Assembly: GCA_022059125.1 (NCBI GenBank) | Contig: JAEUWY010000006.1 | Span: 310,001-374,000 of the forward strand | Direction of reading: 5' to 3' | DNA length: 64,000 bases | From: Corynespora cassiicola | Taxonomy: Eukaryota > Ascomycota > Dothideomycetes > Pleosporales > Corynesporascaceae | Part shown: piece by piece, positions 11,189 through 23,155 of the stretch | Position numbering within the stretch: position 1 is the stretch's first letter | Layout: every line of letters starts with the position of its first letter | Translations under genes and position numbers: made by a program | Notes under the pieces: model-generated | Told to the model about the DNA's origin: nothing | What the model saw: the letters and a program-made list of their open reading frames with translations, nothing else | Database searches by the model: none

Positions 11189-12549
11189 ATGCCGGACAAC
11201 GCAGCAAAGCTCGTGTCCCTCGGCGCCGCTGCGACGGCCGTCGGCGGGGCCTACAAGCTGGGCGAGTTCCTGTACAAGGCCAAGCGCCTGCGCGACGTCG
11301 GCCCTGCGAATGCCGTCTACGTGCGCCTCATCAACCGTGTACGCCTCGACCTGGACGAAGTACGCCGCCTGCTGGCCGTCCGCGAGGTCCACGATGCCCT
11401 CGAGGCCAACCCGGAAAAGTCAAAGTGGGTGTATGGCGCCATGCGCGACGTCCGCGGCGCCCTCGAGAACATTACGCCGCATACGGAGCGTGTTGCCAGC
11501 GACATCGAGGAAGGCCGCAGGGTCGGTGTCCGCCATCGCGTCTACTGGCTGTTGAGCGAAAAGGAGAAGCTGGAGAGCCGCGAAAAGGAGCTTCACGTCG
11601 CCCACGCCAGCTTGAATGAGGTCATTGGCTACCTGACCGCCCTCGAACCCAACGAAGCCGTCAAGAAGGAGGCTCCCCCACCGCCGCCGCCCCAGCAGCA
11701 GCAGCAGCCGCCGCCCCCTCCCCCGACCCAGTACGACACCCGCAACACCAGGGTCGACATCGACATCAGGCAGGGCGCCCCCCAACACGAGCACGTCCGG
11801 GAGGAGGAAGTCTGGGTCGAGCGCAACGACCGCGGTCCCAGGCGTGTCGAGGAGCACTGGGTCGAGCATGAGCATCGCGGCCCCCATCGCCACGAGGAGC
11901 ACTGGGTCCAGCATGAACACCACCATGGTGCCCGCCCCGGCCGTTACGAGGAGCGCGAAACCTGGGTAGACGAGCGCGGCCCTCGCCGCTTCGAGCAGCG
12001 CGAGTACTATGACGAAAGGCGCCACGACCGCTACGATGAGCGTGGCCTGGAAATCGAACGCGACCCACGGGATCCCAACCACGTCGAGGCCCGCTACTAT
12101 CAGAGCGGCCCGGACCGCTTCGAGGAGAAGCGCTACGAGGAGCGACGTATGGGCGCACCTCTAGGCCGTCGCCCTGAATCCTTCGAGGACCGCGTTCCGG
12201 AGAGGGACACCTGGATGCAGAGCTCTTCCCGCGCCCCGTACGGCCAATACGCAGAATACGGAGCTCCCCAACCCATCGGAGCGGCGAACTACCGACGTAG
12301 GTTCCTAGGCGATCCCGGCTTCGGCGATGAAATAGTTGTTAATCCCCAACCAGTACCCCCGACCAGAGACTATGAGCGGGAGGTGGGTGATGGCCATTAC
12401 CGGCTTCCCAAAGCCCGTTTCTAAGCTTGACCTAATCTGACCGTGGTTCATAGATTTGGATTGAGGAGCGTGAGGACTTTAGGTACGACGAGTATGGCAA
12501 CAGGCTGCCGGACCGCATGCTCCCTCCCAAGCTACGAAGCCGCATGTAA
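11189..12549 (+). CDS. Conserved-looking fungal protein: helical N-terminus plus Arg/His/Glu-rich repeats
   Basis: Two exons, 11189-12382 and 12454-12549 (intron gtgggt..catag, 71 bp), encode 429 residues of unknown function. Residues 1-150 look like a compact helical domain: a small-residue/hydrophobic start (AAATAVGGAYKLGEFL) then amphipathic helices with many Arg/Asp/Glu. Residues 155-180 are a Pro/Gln linker. Residues 190-330 are low-complexity and highly charged, with imperfect repeats of the type E-E-H-W-V-x-H-E-H-x-G-P, and many R-x-E-E-R steps. The last exon restores a tidy C-terminus (IEEREDFRYDEYGNRLPDR). Without the intron the frame would end about 14 residues past the donor. I do not recognise the family. 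The N-terminal helical part is vaguely like the helical leader domains of fungal STAND proteins, which is only a guess. Confidence 0.78.
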
Positions 12550-13125
12550 TGGAAATGTTGGGGTCACGTCACAGGAAGTAAGGGGATGATGGTTCATAAA
12601 AATTCCTGAATGAGGATATGCAGTCGTCTTGCCGCAGTGCGCATTAACTTTCTTTGATTACTATTTGATGTCTTTTTTTGGTTACTACCCCCTCCCAGCA
12701 GCGTACCTGGTACGTACATAGTCCCGCGTGGATTAGCGTTCACGCAACCTGTTGTAGCTCTTTTTTGTCGAATGATGCTTTGATTTGCTTTTCTACCTAG
12801 CATGTTCTGGTCTTCCCGTGTTGTTATGTTCTGTTCTGCCACCCAATCGATGTTTTGGAATAGAGCGTGTGGTAGGTAGGGCATTGGCTGGGTAGGTCGT
12901 TGCAAGGCCCTCAACGACTTGCACCTATTCGACCCCCTACCGCGGACATTCCCCCCTCTACACAAACCATGTCCCAACAACCGATACAGAAGCCCTCGTA
13001 AAGAAAACCTCCCCGTTGCCTTTACCTCTACAACTTCCCTGGCCACTCTTCTTTCACACACTCCTTCCAGACACTCTCGCCCACATCAAGCCGTCTGCAC
13101 CACGTTCCTCACACCACACCACACA
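12550..13125. other. Intergenic region
   Basis: This segment contains the 3' end of the previous gene (AT-richer, with TTTTTT runs near 12670-12680) and the C-rich leader of the next gene. No gene is seen. Confidence 0.5.
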
Positions 13126-13195
13126 ATGGCCCCACGCCCCCGCGCCCGCACCCTCCTCTCCGCCCTCTGGCCAGGCTGCACCCGCTCCGCCACCA

Positions 13196-13228
<33 letters not shown>

Positions 13229-14188
13229 TCGCCGTCGACCTTGCCCTCAGCACCTGGCTGGCCCGCCAGTGGTTGGGCCTCCCCGCCGTGCTGCAGTGCA
13301 CCGAGGGTGCCGTACCGCGGCCCGCGACGGTGTGGACGCGCGTCTGGGAGCCCGAGTGGGATGGCGGGATGGAGGCGGGGAGCGGGGGAGGGAAGGGGGG
13401 GTGGAGGTGGGTGTGGAATGGGAGGTGGGAGGGGTTTAGTTTGGGAGTGGGAATGGGGAGGGGGTAGGTCTTTCCTTGCTCTGCTGCTTGTGCTTGTTTT
13501 GGCCTTTTTTTTTTTTCTTTGGGTGTGTCGGGGGGAGTGCAGAGGCTGACAGAGGGGGTGCGTAGGGCGACGATTTTCTCGCAGACGGTTCATCCGCTGT
13601 TCCTCATTTTGATGATTGGCGCCTTGTTTGTGACGCATCTCCTGCGTCGGCTGTCGAATCGCATGGCGTACTCGGCCTTCATCGGGCTCGTCGTGTACGA
13701 GCTTGCGTTCCTCATCTTGATCAATTGGACTAGGAGCCAGGCGGATCCCGTGGATAGCGATAGGGTTGTCAGGAAGCAGGGTAATGGGTGGAGTTTCTGC
13801 AACTTGAACGATATGGAGCGGTTCTATCTCGAGCGTGAGCAATCCATGAAGAGGTTGAACATTGCCAGGGTCTGTGGGGGGCTTGAGATTGCGGGGTTCG
13901 GCTGGTGAGTTCATCCATTCCTGTGCCTTTTACGGCGCGTCTTTCCCCCTAGATCAGGGTACTGACAGTTTCAGTCTCATAGTTTTTGCTTTGTTTGCTT
14001 CGATCGCCGCTTGGAAGAGTGCAGTCGAGATGAACAGTAATAGAGGCCGGGCCCAGCAGCTGCAGAACATGCCCGTGGGTAGGGTATATGTGCAAAGCTC
14101 TGAGAATGAGAATGGTCAGGCCGGGATACGAGTGCCTCTAGACTTTCCTTTACAAAGGCCAGCGAGAAGTCGCACTACTCGTAGATAA
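13126..14188 (+). CDS. Hypothetical integral membrane protein (about four helices)
   Basis: Three exons: 13126 to about 13463, about 13545 to 13904, and 13975-14188. The second intron (gtgagt..tttcag, 70 bp) is clear. The first has two workable solutions: donor 13464 gtaggt with acceptor AG at 13543-13544, or a weaker donor at 13447 with acceptor after 13542. Both keep the frame. Predicted membrane segments are an Ala/Leu helix near residue 20 (IALALALALAVFAVDLAL), VHPLFLILMIGALFVTHLL, a helix around FIGLVVYELAFLILI, and one formed across the last intron (IVFALFASIAAW). The tail is basic and Ser/Arg-rich, probably cytosolic. I recognise no family. The first intron contains a run of 14 T. Confidence 0.62.
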
Positions 14189-15574
14189 TCATCCTGGGAG
14201 ATCGGTTGAGACGGAGGTGGTGAAGGATGCGGTCAATGTCCGCCCGGAGGACTCTGACGATCTTCGAGGTTATTTTTCAACATGGTCGATTCCCATTTAA
14301 TTTTCTTCGCAATCTTGTTCTTTTCTAGCTGAATAGGCTCTCCAGTGGTAATGCCCCTGTATTAGTGATGACTGACCTTCACATCTTCAACTTTAGTATG
14401 CAACATAGCTTTAATTTCATTTTCAGCAAAGGTAGAGAAAGAAAGAATTTCACTGGACGTCAATTTCAAGAGTTAGCACAAAGGATACCCTTGGGATTAT
14501 GTAGCATGTCAAGACCGACAGTTGGTAGTCTGGTTGTGCCAGCTGTCTTTGAATTTTGTGGAGGGGCAATCCATCCTTGCACGCAACCGAGTACTAGTAG
14601 TGATCGGCAGGTGCGGCAACCATCTCAACTCCTCAAAAGTCTTGTCTTTCTTTACCTTTTACAGTCATTCAACATGATATATCTCATATATAAACCTTAA
14701 TCTAGCGCTATCATTCTAGGGCCATACAGCTTTGTAGATCTGGGGCCCAGCACGAGTTGTTTTCTTCGTAGACTATTCCTTCGGCCGAAAGCGCCGGATC
14801 TGAATGCCCCTCCGAGCATGCCTCTAGCCTTTTGTAAACTAAATGAGCTCACCTTGCATGTGACGAAAAGAACAGGCAAAGCTGAGAGGTTGAAACACTC
14901 TAGCGCCGGATATCGAGATGAAGGATTGTCATCACATGGATAAGATGACAACTTAAACACCCAATGGCCTTGGAATAGGCTCAATATCAAGATGCAACAG
15001 ATCATTTACGGAGCAAAGACTTACCAAGTTGGTTTACTTCCCAGTCCTAGCTTTGCTGGCTGGCTATGCTGGACGGAAGACGCGGGAGATCTGCAAGTTC
15101 CACTCCCTACCTCCGGAAACAAGAATCGCGTTTCTTTCTATGATATGGATGCCGAAAAAAACGACCCCATAGTGCTGTAACGAGTTATTGGGATTGTATA
15201 CCTGTGAATTATGACTAGATTCCATTCTTGAAAGCAGGATGACTCTTTCAGAAGTGCAAGGCTGAGACATTCGTCAGCGAGTGGCGCATTACGGAGAGGT
15301 ACGACTATTGAGGCAAAGTACGTGGCACAGATGACGCAGCGATGGGGGCCATAATTGCTTAGTTGCTGCCTGCTTCCTTCGTCTCATCCCAGACTCGAAG
15401 CCTTCTACACCATCATAAAACTACAAAGCTATAGCAAAGGCTGAGATTTCCACATAATCCTCCTTGCTTCTAACACATATTCAAAAATACTCTGCGGTCC
15501 AATAGCTCGACCTTGTTTCTAGAGTCGCGGCCCGCTTATCGAGAATTCGGAGCCTCACAAGAATAGCGATTGAT
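14189..15574. other. AT-richer intergenic region upstream of NLR1
   Basis: Base composition drops in GC from about 14,300 onward, marking the left edge of the accessory region. Only short open frames are present, and none shows motifs or codon bias. Probable NLR1 promoter sequence lies at the right end. Confidence 0.5.
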
Positions 15575-18500
15575 ATGAATGCGCATGATGTTGCAGACTC
15601 CGGCATCACTCTTTTGAGTGATCCCGAGGATGCTGTCATTGAGTATGTATTCGGAAAGTTGCTGAGTGGATGTTCTTATCGGCTGACGCTAGTTAGTATC
15701 GTCTTTGTACATGGATTGCAAGGCCATCCGAAGAACACTTGGACATATGATCTGATTGCGTCTGATAGAAGTGAAGATGGTACCCTACACCCTCCTCCAA
15801 AGACCAAACGTAACAAGTCGCCCATCCCTTCATTACGGAAGCTTTTGGGGAGTAAAAAGACCACATCCCAACCTGCGGTTATAGACACAGAGTACATTGA
15901 TCAGAAAGGAGATGTGGAGATTGAAGCGCACGAGATTTTCTGGCCGCGGGATTTTCTCGCGCATGATTTCCCAAAGGCAAGAATAATGACTTATGGTTAC
16001 GACACCTTCATCACACGAGGCTTCCAAGCTGTCGACCAAAGTGGCATCCTTGACCATGCGCGAAAGCTTTTGTATTCATTGATGGCAGAGAGAGCGAAAG
16101 CAAAAGAACGCCATTTAGTACTCATTGCACACTCCCTCGGCGGTATTCTCATCAAAGACGTGTTACGGCGTTCGGCCACCAGCCTAGACCCTACCGTTAG
16201 AAAGATTGCCGCCTCAACTACGGGCACATTCTTCTTTGGAACACCCCATAGAGGGAGTAAAAAGTGGGCCTCGGAAGGCGAAGGCCTTGCTCTTATTGCA
16301 AGTTACCTACTTGGAATCGATGTCAATACCAAGATCATTCACTCTCTCCTGCCGACAGCATCAGAATTGGAAACATGCAGGGAATCCTTCGCCGATCTCT
16401 GGGATTTAAAAGGAAGCCAGTTAATGGTACGGACTTTTCAAGAGTCAAGAGCACTTACTGGAATCCGATTTGGGGGATTCAATGAACTAGTATGTACAGA
16501 TCTACATCTTTTGTTTCGCTTATGCTGACTGCATACAAGATTGTTCCCAAGGATTCCTCAGACCTAGATCGTACATCCCAACGAGCCACTCCATTGGATG
16601 GGGATCATAGAACTATGGTCAAATTCAATAGTCGGGATCATCTAGGTTACAAACTGGTCAAGGGCGATCTGGAGGAGTTATTAGCGAAAGCTGAAGACGT
16701 TGATGAGGATGACATTACCGGTATGCCGCCGAAGACCCCGGGTTTCAAAAAGCTCTAAAGAGTTGTAGACTCGTTTCCAAGTCATGAAAAACGTGCATGC
16801 TTGCAATCGTTACGTACTACCGACTATGAACAATTCAAAGACCGGAATCCTGAACGACTCGACGAAACCGGTGAATGGTTTCTAAAACACGAAAATTACC
16901 TCAAGTGGAAACAAAACAAATCATCGAGCCTTCTATGGCTATCTGCAGACCCTGGATGTGGGAAGTCTGTATTAGCCAAGTTCCTGGTTGATTCCGAGCT
17001 GAAGCGGGGTGCCTCTCAAGATCAAACCGTTTGCCATTTTTTCTTTAGGGATGACAACGAAAATCAGAGCAACATCCCCATGGCTCTCGCAGCAATTCTG
17101 CACCAGTTGTTTGAACAGAAAGAGAACCTTATCAAACATGCAATGAAGGACTACCGAGCAGAGGGCGAAAAATTAGCGGGCCTGTTCCAAAAGCTATGGA
17201 ACATCTTAATCCAGGCTGCATCTGACAACGTGGCTGGAGAGGTTATCTGCATCCTGGACGGATTAGATGAGTGTGCTCCAGCAGGACGAGAGAAAATCAT
17301 CAATGCTCTGCGCAAGTTCTATGAACAGGCCTTGAAAACTGACAAAGGACCCCGGCTAAAGTTTCTCGTCACTAGCCGCCCATATTTTGATATTGTGCAA
17401 CAGTTCGAAGAGCTTATGCAGGAATACCCCAAGATACGACTCCAGGGCGAAAACGAATCAACAGCCATAAGTAACGAGATAGACATGTTCATCAAATGGG
17501 AAGTGGCAAAACTTGCTACCCGGCGCAGGCTCAATGGTAATGAGAAGGAACTCCTAGAAACTAGCTTGTTGTCCATGGAGCATCGTACATATCTCTGGGT
17601 GACACTGGTGATCGATCACCTACACAAGACGATACGAATGACGAGCAAGAAAATTCAGGACATTGTTACGAAACTTCCATCAACAGTGGAACACGCTTAT
17701 GAGGCGATGCTTTCCCGAATCGAGGATGAAGACCTACCGCAAGCCCGGAGACTACTCGCGATTGTGTTGGCTGCGAACAGGCCCTTGACCCTCTCAGAAC
17801 TAAACGAAGCTCTCACCATCGAAATATCGCACCAATCATACGAAGAGCTCAATGATGATCTTGAGCCTGTCGAACGATTTGGATCGTCCGTGAGAGATAT
17901 GTGTGGCCTTTTCGTTTCTGTGATCAGCAACAGAGTTTACATGATCCATCAAACCGCGAAAGAATTCTTGATCTCCGAGACTCAAGTGCGCAATGAGGGT
18001 TGGAAGCATTCGTTCAAGCCTGTTCAATGTGAACTCGTAATTGCTACTAGTTGTATATGCCTCATTGGGCTGATTGAACGGGAAAAGGACTTCGAAAAGG
18101 CTCCGGATTCCAAAGGCAACAATCTCGACTATGGCCTTGATTTTGTGTCCTACAAGTTCATCGCTTATGCATCAAGAAATTGGACGACCCATTTCCGAAA
18201 GGCTCAACTCGAAGCAAAACCTGAGCTATTGCAGGAGGTTCTGTCGATCTGCCGCACTTCATCCGAGAGCTTCAAACAGTGGTCAAGACTCTACGGCCTG
18301 AGTCAAGTTACGGAATTTTCTTCCACCTTGATGATTGCCTCCTACTTTGGCCATGATGTAATTGCCAAAGAGCTGATGATGACCACAGAAGTCAACATCA
18401 ATGAAAAAGACTCAAAGTATAAGCGAACATCATTTTCGTGGGCCGTCCAGCAAAATCATTTCGAGATCGTGAGACGGTTTCTTAAGACCGGGCAGGTGGA

Positions 18501-20442
18501 GGTCGATGCAAAAGATAAGGATGGTAACACAGCTCTGTGGATCGCGTGTAGCGCTCGGCAGGAGGATATGGCCCTGTTGGTTCTTGATCATGGGGCTGAT
18601 CCAAATCAGAAAAACCTACAGACTGAGTCGCCTCTCATGAAGTCAGCATCACAGGCATTGCCCGGCGTCTTGAATCGAATGCTGAAGTCCCTTTCGCCAA
18701 GTCAACTCGAAAAGATTACAGAAGATCTCAAGCCTGGCAAAAATTCTATTCTTAACGCCGCTATTGTTTCAGAACATGGACCGCAAACTTCGATCGTTAA
18801 GATGGTTGTCGATGCACTTCAATCATTTCCAACCCAAAGACGTAGGCTATTGAATCATCCAGGAGAGTTCAACTGCAGTCCTATTTTCCATGCCGCAAGG
18901 GAAAATAGTGCTGAAGTAATCAAACTTCTTGCAAAACTAGAGCCTGAGCTCCTCATTCAGAGAGGTTGGGGTGATTGGAAGGATACGCCGCTCCATGTGG
19001 CTACTCATTGGCAGAACCCTGCCGCTGTTCGAGCACTCGTCGAGTGTGGTGCAGATCCCAACATTCAACAACGCGTCGGACAAACACCACTATATATCGC
19101 CACTCATAGACCAGAGTCTCCTAGAGGAAAAGAGATTTTGAAAATACTGATAGGGTGCACTGATGCCCTGATCTCTGACGACCAAGGCAGTAACATCGTT
19201 CACAATTGTCTCCATTCGAACAGCGCGGGCCACTACAAGACGATCGCAGAAACTGTTCCAAGAGAAATTCTCCATCAACTCCTAACTTCGAAAAACAAGA
19301 AGGGCAACATACCTCTCTTCGAAGCCACCACTAAATTCCGTCGGGTGGATGAAGAATATAGTTCTCGCTCGAAAGTGTTCAAAGCGGTCTGCCAAAACTT
19401 TATTGAAGCTGTCCAAGATATGGAAACAGTTGCCATCATGAACTTGATGGATGAGAAAGACCGCAACTCAATACTCCATCGGTTCATTGAGACAAGCTCT
19501 GATGACCTCACTGCTGCTGTACTTGGCAAACTGCTGGAATCAAATAAATCACTGTTGGACCTTGCTGATGGCCAAAACAAAACACCATTGATGAAAGCTG
19601 CCTACAGAAAGATGCTCGGTACAATCAATGTTTTGATTGCTAAAGCAGCGAACGTTGATTCGCAAGACGAGCTCGGCAAAACAGCACTCCACCACGCTGT
19701 GGAGCGCGACATTCCGAACATTGCACAAATCCTAGTCGACTCGGGCGCCAAATTGACAATCCAAGATAAATTCCATCGAATCCCGTTTGAATGGTGCTCA
19801 AGCCGTAACAAATGCCGCGCCATCGTAGAGCCGAAGGACACGGCCGACCTGCCCATCCCTACCCAGAGTCCCCAGAGCATGAAATCAAATCGTGAGGAAT
19901 GGGCCATGACACTGGGCGCTAAAAAAGAAGATGGTTTCTGGAGAGTCGACGGCGACAGAAGTTGGTACTCGAACCAAGTGCGTATTGCAGTGCACCGCGA
20001 TCGATACCTGATCAGCGACCCCATTCCAGATAATACCAAGCTACCCGTCGCACGTCTTCATGTTGAAATAGAAGGCCGCGATCAGGGATATAGCGATGAT
20101 AGATGGTTCTCACACTTGCCTGAAGGCTCTTTTACTAGTTGCTCGTGGTATGAGCTCATCATCTTACGCGGAAACGAGGTTGTCCTGAGGAGGGAGTGGG
20201 CGCGCAATCCGCATCGATCGAAAACACCGCATAAGTTTCAGTGTAGCTGGTCTTCGAATTCGGAAGACAACCGAAACGTTGCAGATTTTGGTGGACGGAA
20301 GCCTGCTAGTGAGGATGATCAAGGAGATTTCGTCAGGAGGTTGACGGTTGGGGATAGAGTCGCCATAGTTTCAAGAGCTGATGGAGTTGGCTGGATGGGA
20401 ATCACAAAATCAGCATTGATAGAGATCCATTTTGACGGGTAG
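15575..20442 (+). CDS. Fungal NLR-like STAND protein: alpha/beta-hydrolase, NACHT, ankyrin repeats (NLR1)
   Basis: Four exons, 15575-15642, 15697-16489, 16540-16720 and 16769-20442, give an intact 1571-residue protein. Residues 23-300 are a serine-hydrolase-like domain (IVFVHGLQGHP, nucleophile Ser169 in AHSLGG, then FFGTPHRG), the effector type seen in SesB-like fungal proteins. Residues 400-720 are a NACHT NTPase with Walker A DPGCGKSVLAKF (Lys413) and Walker B CILDGLDE (Asp511). About 865-1360 are ankyrin repeats (e.g. DKDGNTALWIACSARQ, WKDTPLHVATHW). Residues 1375-1571 form an extra C-terminal domain ending in VGDRVAIVSRADGVGWMG. The 48-bp third intron removes an apparent in-frame TAA at 16756. 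Such proteins are thought to sense ligands through the repeats, oligomerise through NACHT and trigger the N-terminal effector in allorecognition or immunity. The ligand is unknown. Confidence 0.9.
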
Positions 20443-21385
20443 GCACATTCTTCACGGCATGATTCTCTCCAGGGGTCACAAGGTGCACCAGTCGTTCTTT
20501 AGGTATTCAATGTTACTTGGAGTGTGTTAGGGTCTTCGAGTACGGCTGCATAATAAACGTTTCATTCGGAGTATTCTCACGATATAGACGCTTGTATATT
20601 CATATCGAGCTTTGTAAGGAGTATGGAAACAAATCAAATAAGTCAGGAAGACCTACATATTCCTCCGATGCAACCCAAAATGCAAAAAGGTATGGAGCTG
20701 GCATGTAAAGCCAGTACTCTATGCCACTTGTCGTATCATTGAAGATCCGGGCTACATAAAAGAAAAGCATGAATAGAGTTAATAAAATCAAGAATATAAT
20801 TGAGACAGTGAGAAGATAAACACTTCTGTCCGCACCAAAATATTCTTGCGTAGAGGAGCGGTACTCTCCAACAACTTGGAATGCCATGTAGATATGGGAT
20901 GAAGGGTGGGGAATTAGTAGTATCAAAGGCGAAAGGGGAGGCCGGAAGCTCTCAAAAATTTATAGGACTTATAATTTTGGGAAGAAGAGCTTGTGATAGC
21001 AGACAAATTTAACTAGCGTCTAGAGTTTCTACGTTTTCTCATAATAAAATTGAATACACCAGATTATTGGGAACTTTTTGTCAACTATACGAGCTTCTGA
21101 TTGTATTTAAAAAGACTATTGTTAGCCAGCTACTACTTTATTTGTTTGTCTTTGTCGGCAATAGCAGGCATATACTGACAAGGGGAAACGATAAAATAAA
21201 GAACGGAACATATTTCCAAATCTTTCTTCCTGATTCTTTTTGTTTGCAATCGTTACCATGACGTGCAGCATATCTTCGCTTGAGAGTCCCGAAAAGAGAT
21301 GATCCCATAAGTGTCTGACATGCGAATCGCATCCATCGCACCTTTGAACTCATAACTAGGAGACTATAACACTAGGTTTTTTGAC
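20443..21385. other. AT-rich intergenic region between NLR1 and protease gene
   Basis: Clearly AT-rich, with many stops in all frames. The only noticeable open frame is the small membrane-protein-like one on the minus strand, listed separately. Confidence 0.5.
20600..20887 (-). CDS. Possible small two-helix membrane protein (orphan)
   Basis: A 95-codon frame from MAFQVVGEY, convergent with NLR1. It encodes one long hydrophobic helix (LLTVSIIFLILLTLFMLFF) and a second shorter aromatic-rich one (YWLYMPAPYLFAFW). No family is recognised. It sits in AT-rich DNA, where hydrophobic codons arise easily by chance, and there is no codon-bias support, so it may not be a gene. Confidence 0.2.
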   Translation of the reverse strand: MAFQVVGEYRSSTQEYFGADRSVYLLTVSIIFLILLTLFMLFFYVARIFNDTTSGIEYWLYMPAPYLFAFWVASEEYVGLPDLFDLFPYSLQSSI

Positions 21386-23155
21386 ATGATGACTAGACAA
21401 GCATTCATTCTTCCCAAAAATCTTTCCAATCCTGGCCAATCCGGTACTATTGGAGCGGAAGGAACCATCGGGGTTCTAGAATGTGAAGACATCGGCGTGC
21501 TGAAGTTGAAACAGCTTCGTGACTTTGTCCAGGCTGAACACCCTGTTACAAGTTTCATGACTGATGATATGGTCAATTTTATGCTCCGCCTGCACAGCAT
21601 AGAGAACAGGTTCAAAGAGAACAATATGTGCATTCTTACGACCAACGATGGGTTTATTTTGTATCGAATCGCAATTGGGAGAGAAGCGCATGGAAGATTA
21701 GCTGGGCAGAGGCGAGAAAATCATGGAGATATTGAGGTATCCGATTTGGAGGACACACCAATCAACATCAGCAAAACTCGGAAAGCAGCAGAATCAAGTA
21801 TGCAGGAAAGCAATCAGGCGAAAGGCCATGATAGAAAGAAAAGGCGACGCCCTGTTAGAGACGATGACTTCAAGTACCTCCGCGATAAGCATCCCCAAAT
21901 TCTCGAGAAGTTAGAGGGGAAGCGCTTTGTCTTTATTCCTGTCAATGACGGCTATCGAATCATTCATCCAGCAGGATTTAGCCACTCTCACACGGAAGAT
22001 GGATCTGGAATGCACTGGTCTTTAATCGTCGTAGACAATGATAAGAAGACAGCAAGATACTTTGATGGCCTAACTGACATGATTACAGAACCTTCGGGCA
22101 AGCCCAAACTCACAGGCCTTGGATTGAACGGAGAAGTCGCTGGACAAGTTCTCTGTGGGTTTGACACGATCATGGGATACAGAAATGGCGGATTCGATGC
22201 CTGTACTGTGAAATGGTTACCACACCAGATTCAAGACAACGCAGCCAGAGATTCCGGGGCTTGTGGTCCATACATGTTCTATGCCATTGACTTAATTCTT
22301 CATTTGGGGTTGCTCCAGAAAGATTTGGATCCTAGAGATTTTTTCACGACAGCTAAAAAAATCGAACTTTTTGGAAGGGGTAGGAAATATTCTTTCGACT
22401 CTAGAAAAGTCAGAGAGAACATTCAAAGCAGACTCTACCAGCAGAGGTGGAAGCTAGAAGAGAAGAGAGGTGATGGTGGCGACTACGATGTTCACGACCC
22501 AAAGAAATCTCCAGCGCTCAGATCTGTGCTCGCAGACATCCCAACGAAGGGAAAACAAGGCCAGCTTGTCCATGTTCAAAATCCTTTCATAGAAGATAAC
22601 GGAATGGTCAACCAAGAATTGTCATCAACGGACATTCCACACGGCAGTGACCATCCTGGCTCGCTGACACAAATCGACATACAGAGCAATGAGGCTATAC
22701 TAAGAGAATTCCAAAAGTCTAAACAAAAAAGACTGCTCTCAGACCATATGACGGCGCAGAAATTCTTGGAGACCATGAACGCAATGACTATTCCGATATC
22801 TCATGGTCCTGCTAAAAACACTGATTTTAATTTGCTCACTAAGAAAGACGGCGAGAACAGCGTACAAATGACGCTGGAAGAGTTGGATCAGATGGAAAAG
22901 GCAATTGAGGACAGTAAGAAGGACGCAGAGGATTACACTGATCTTGTAAACTGGGAATGGGATTGGAATGAGCCGTCTGATCTGAGTCCAGGAATTCAAA
23001 TAAGTATTGGCGGAGAGACCAGAGAAAATAAAAAGGGATCAAACGAAGATCAGCCGCTGGAGGACCAGAAGGGTAATGGTGCAAGAGCAAAGATGAAACG
23101 CGCAGGTAGCGGTGAGGCTAGCCACGGGAATGAGTCTAAGAAGCCAAAGCCTTGA
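21386..23155 (+). CDS. Ulp1-like (C48-type) cysteine protease
   Basis: A single exon of 589 residues with the pattern of SUMO/NEDD8-type proteases. The candidate triad is His210 in GMHWSLIVVD, Asp227 in ARYFDGL (17 residues later, as in Ulp1/SENP enzymes) and Cys293 in DSGACGPYMF, with Gln281 or Gln283 upstream as oxyanion residue. A preceding strand, KRFVFIPVNDGY, fits the Ulp1 fold. Residues 30-95 contain a related half-block (LKQLRDFV.., MTDDMVNFMLRL) like the Ulp1 N-terminal subdomain, separated from the catalytic part by a basic KKRRRPVR insert that could be a nuclear signal. The C-terminal 200 residues are charged and unfamiliar. The Cys context (SGACG rather than DCG) departs from classical Ulp1, so it could be a divergent or ubiquitin-like-specific enzyme. 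It lies between NLR1 and two pseudogenes in AT-rich DNA. Confidence 0.68.
   Translation: MMTRQAFILPKNLSNPGQSGTIGAEGTIGVLECEDIGVLKLKQLRDFVQAEHPVTSFMTDDMVNFMLRLHSIENRFKENNMCILTTNDGFILYRIAIGREAHGRLAGQRRENHGDIEVSDLEDTPINISKTRKAAESSMQESNQAKGHDRKKRRRPVRDDDFKYLRDKHPQILEKLEGKRFVFIPVNDGYRIIHPAGFSHSHTEDGSGMHWSLIVVDNDKKTARYFDGLTDMITEPSGKPKLTGLGLNGEVAGQVLCGFDTIMGYRNGGFDACTVKWLPHQIQDNAARDSGACGPYMFYAIDLILHLGLLQKDLDPRDFFTTAKKIELFGRGRKYSFDSRKVRENIQSRLYQQRWKLEEKRGDGGDYDVHDPKKSPALRSVLADIPTKGKQGQLVHVQNPFIEDNGMVNQELSSTDIPHGSDHPGSLTQIDIQSNEAILREFQKSKQKRLLSDHMTAQKFLETMNAMTIPISHGPAKNTDFNLLTKKDGENSVQMTLEELDQMEKAIEDSKKDAEDYTDLVNWEWDWNEPSDLSPGIQISIGGETRENKKGSNEDQPLEDQKGNGARAKMKRAGSGEASHGNESKKPKP

Noticed and set aside
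16756..16758. In-frame TAA in NLR1, apparently ending the gene
   Set aside because: A 48-bp intron (16721-16768, gtatgc..ttgtag) removes it and keeps the frame, joining D-D-I-T to D-S-F-P-S.
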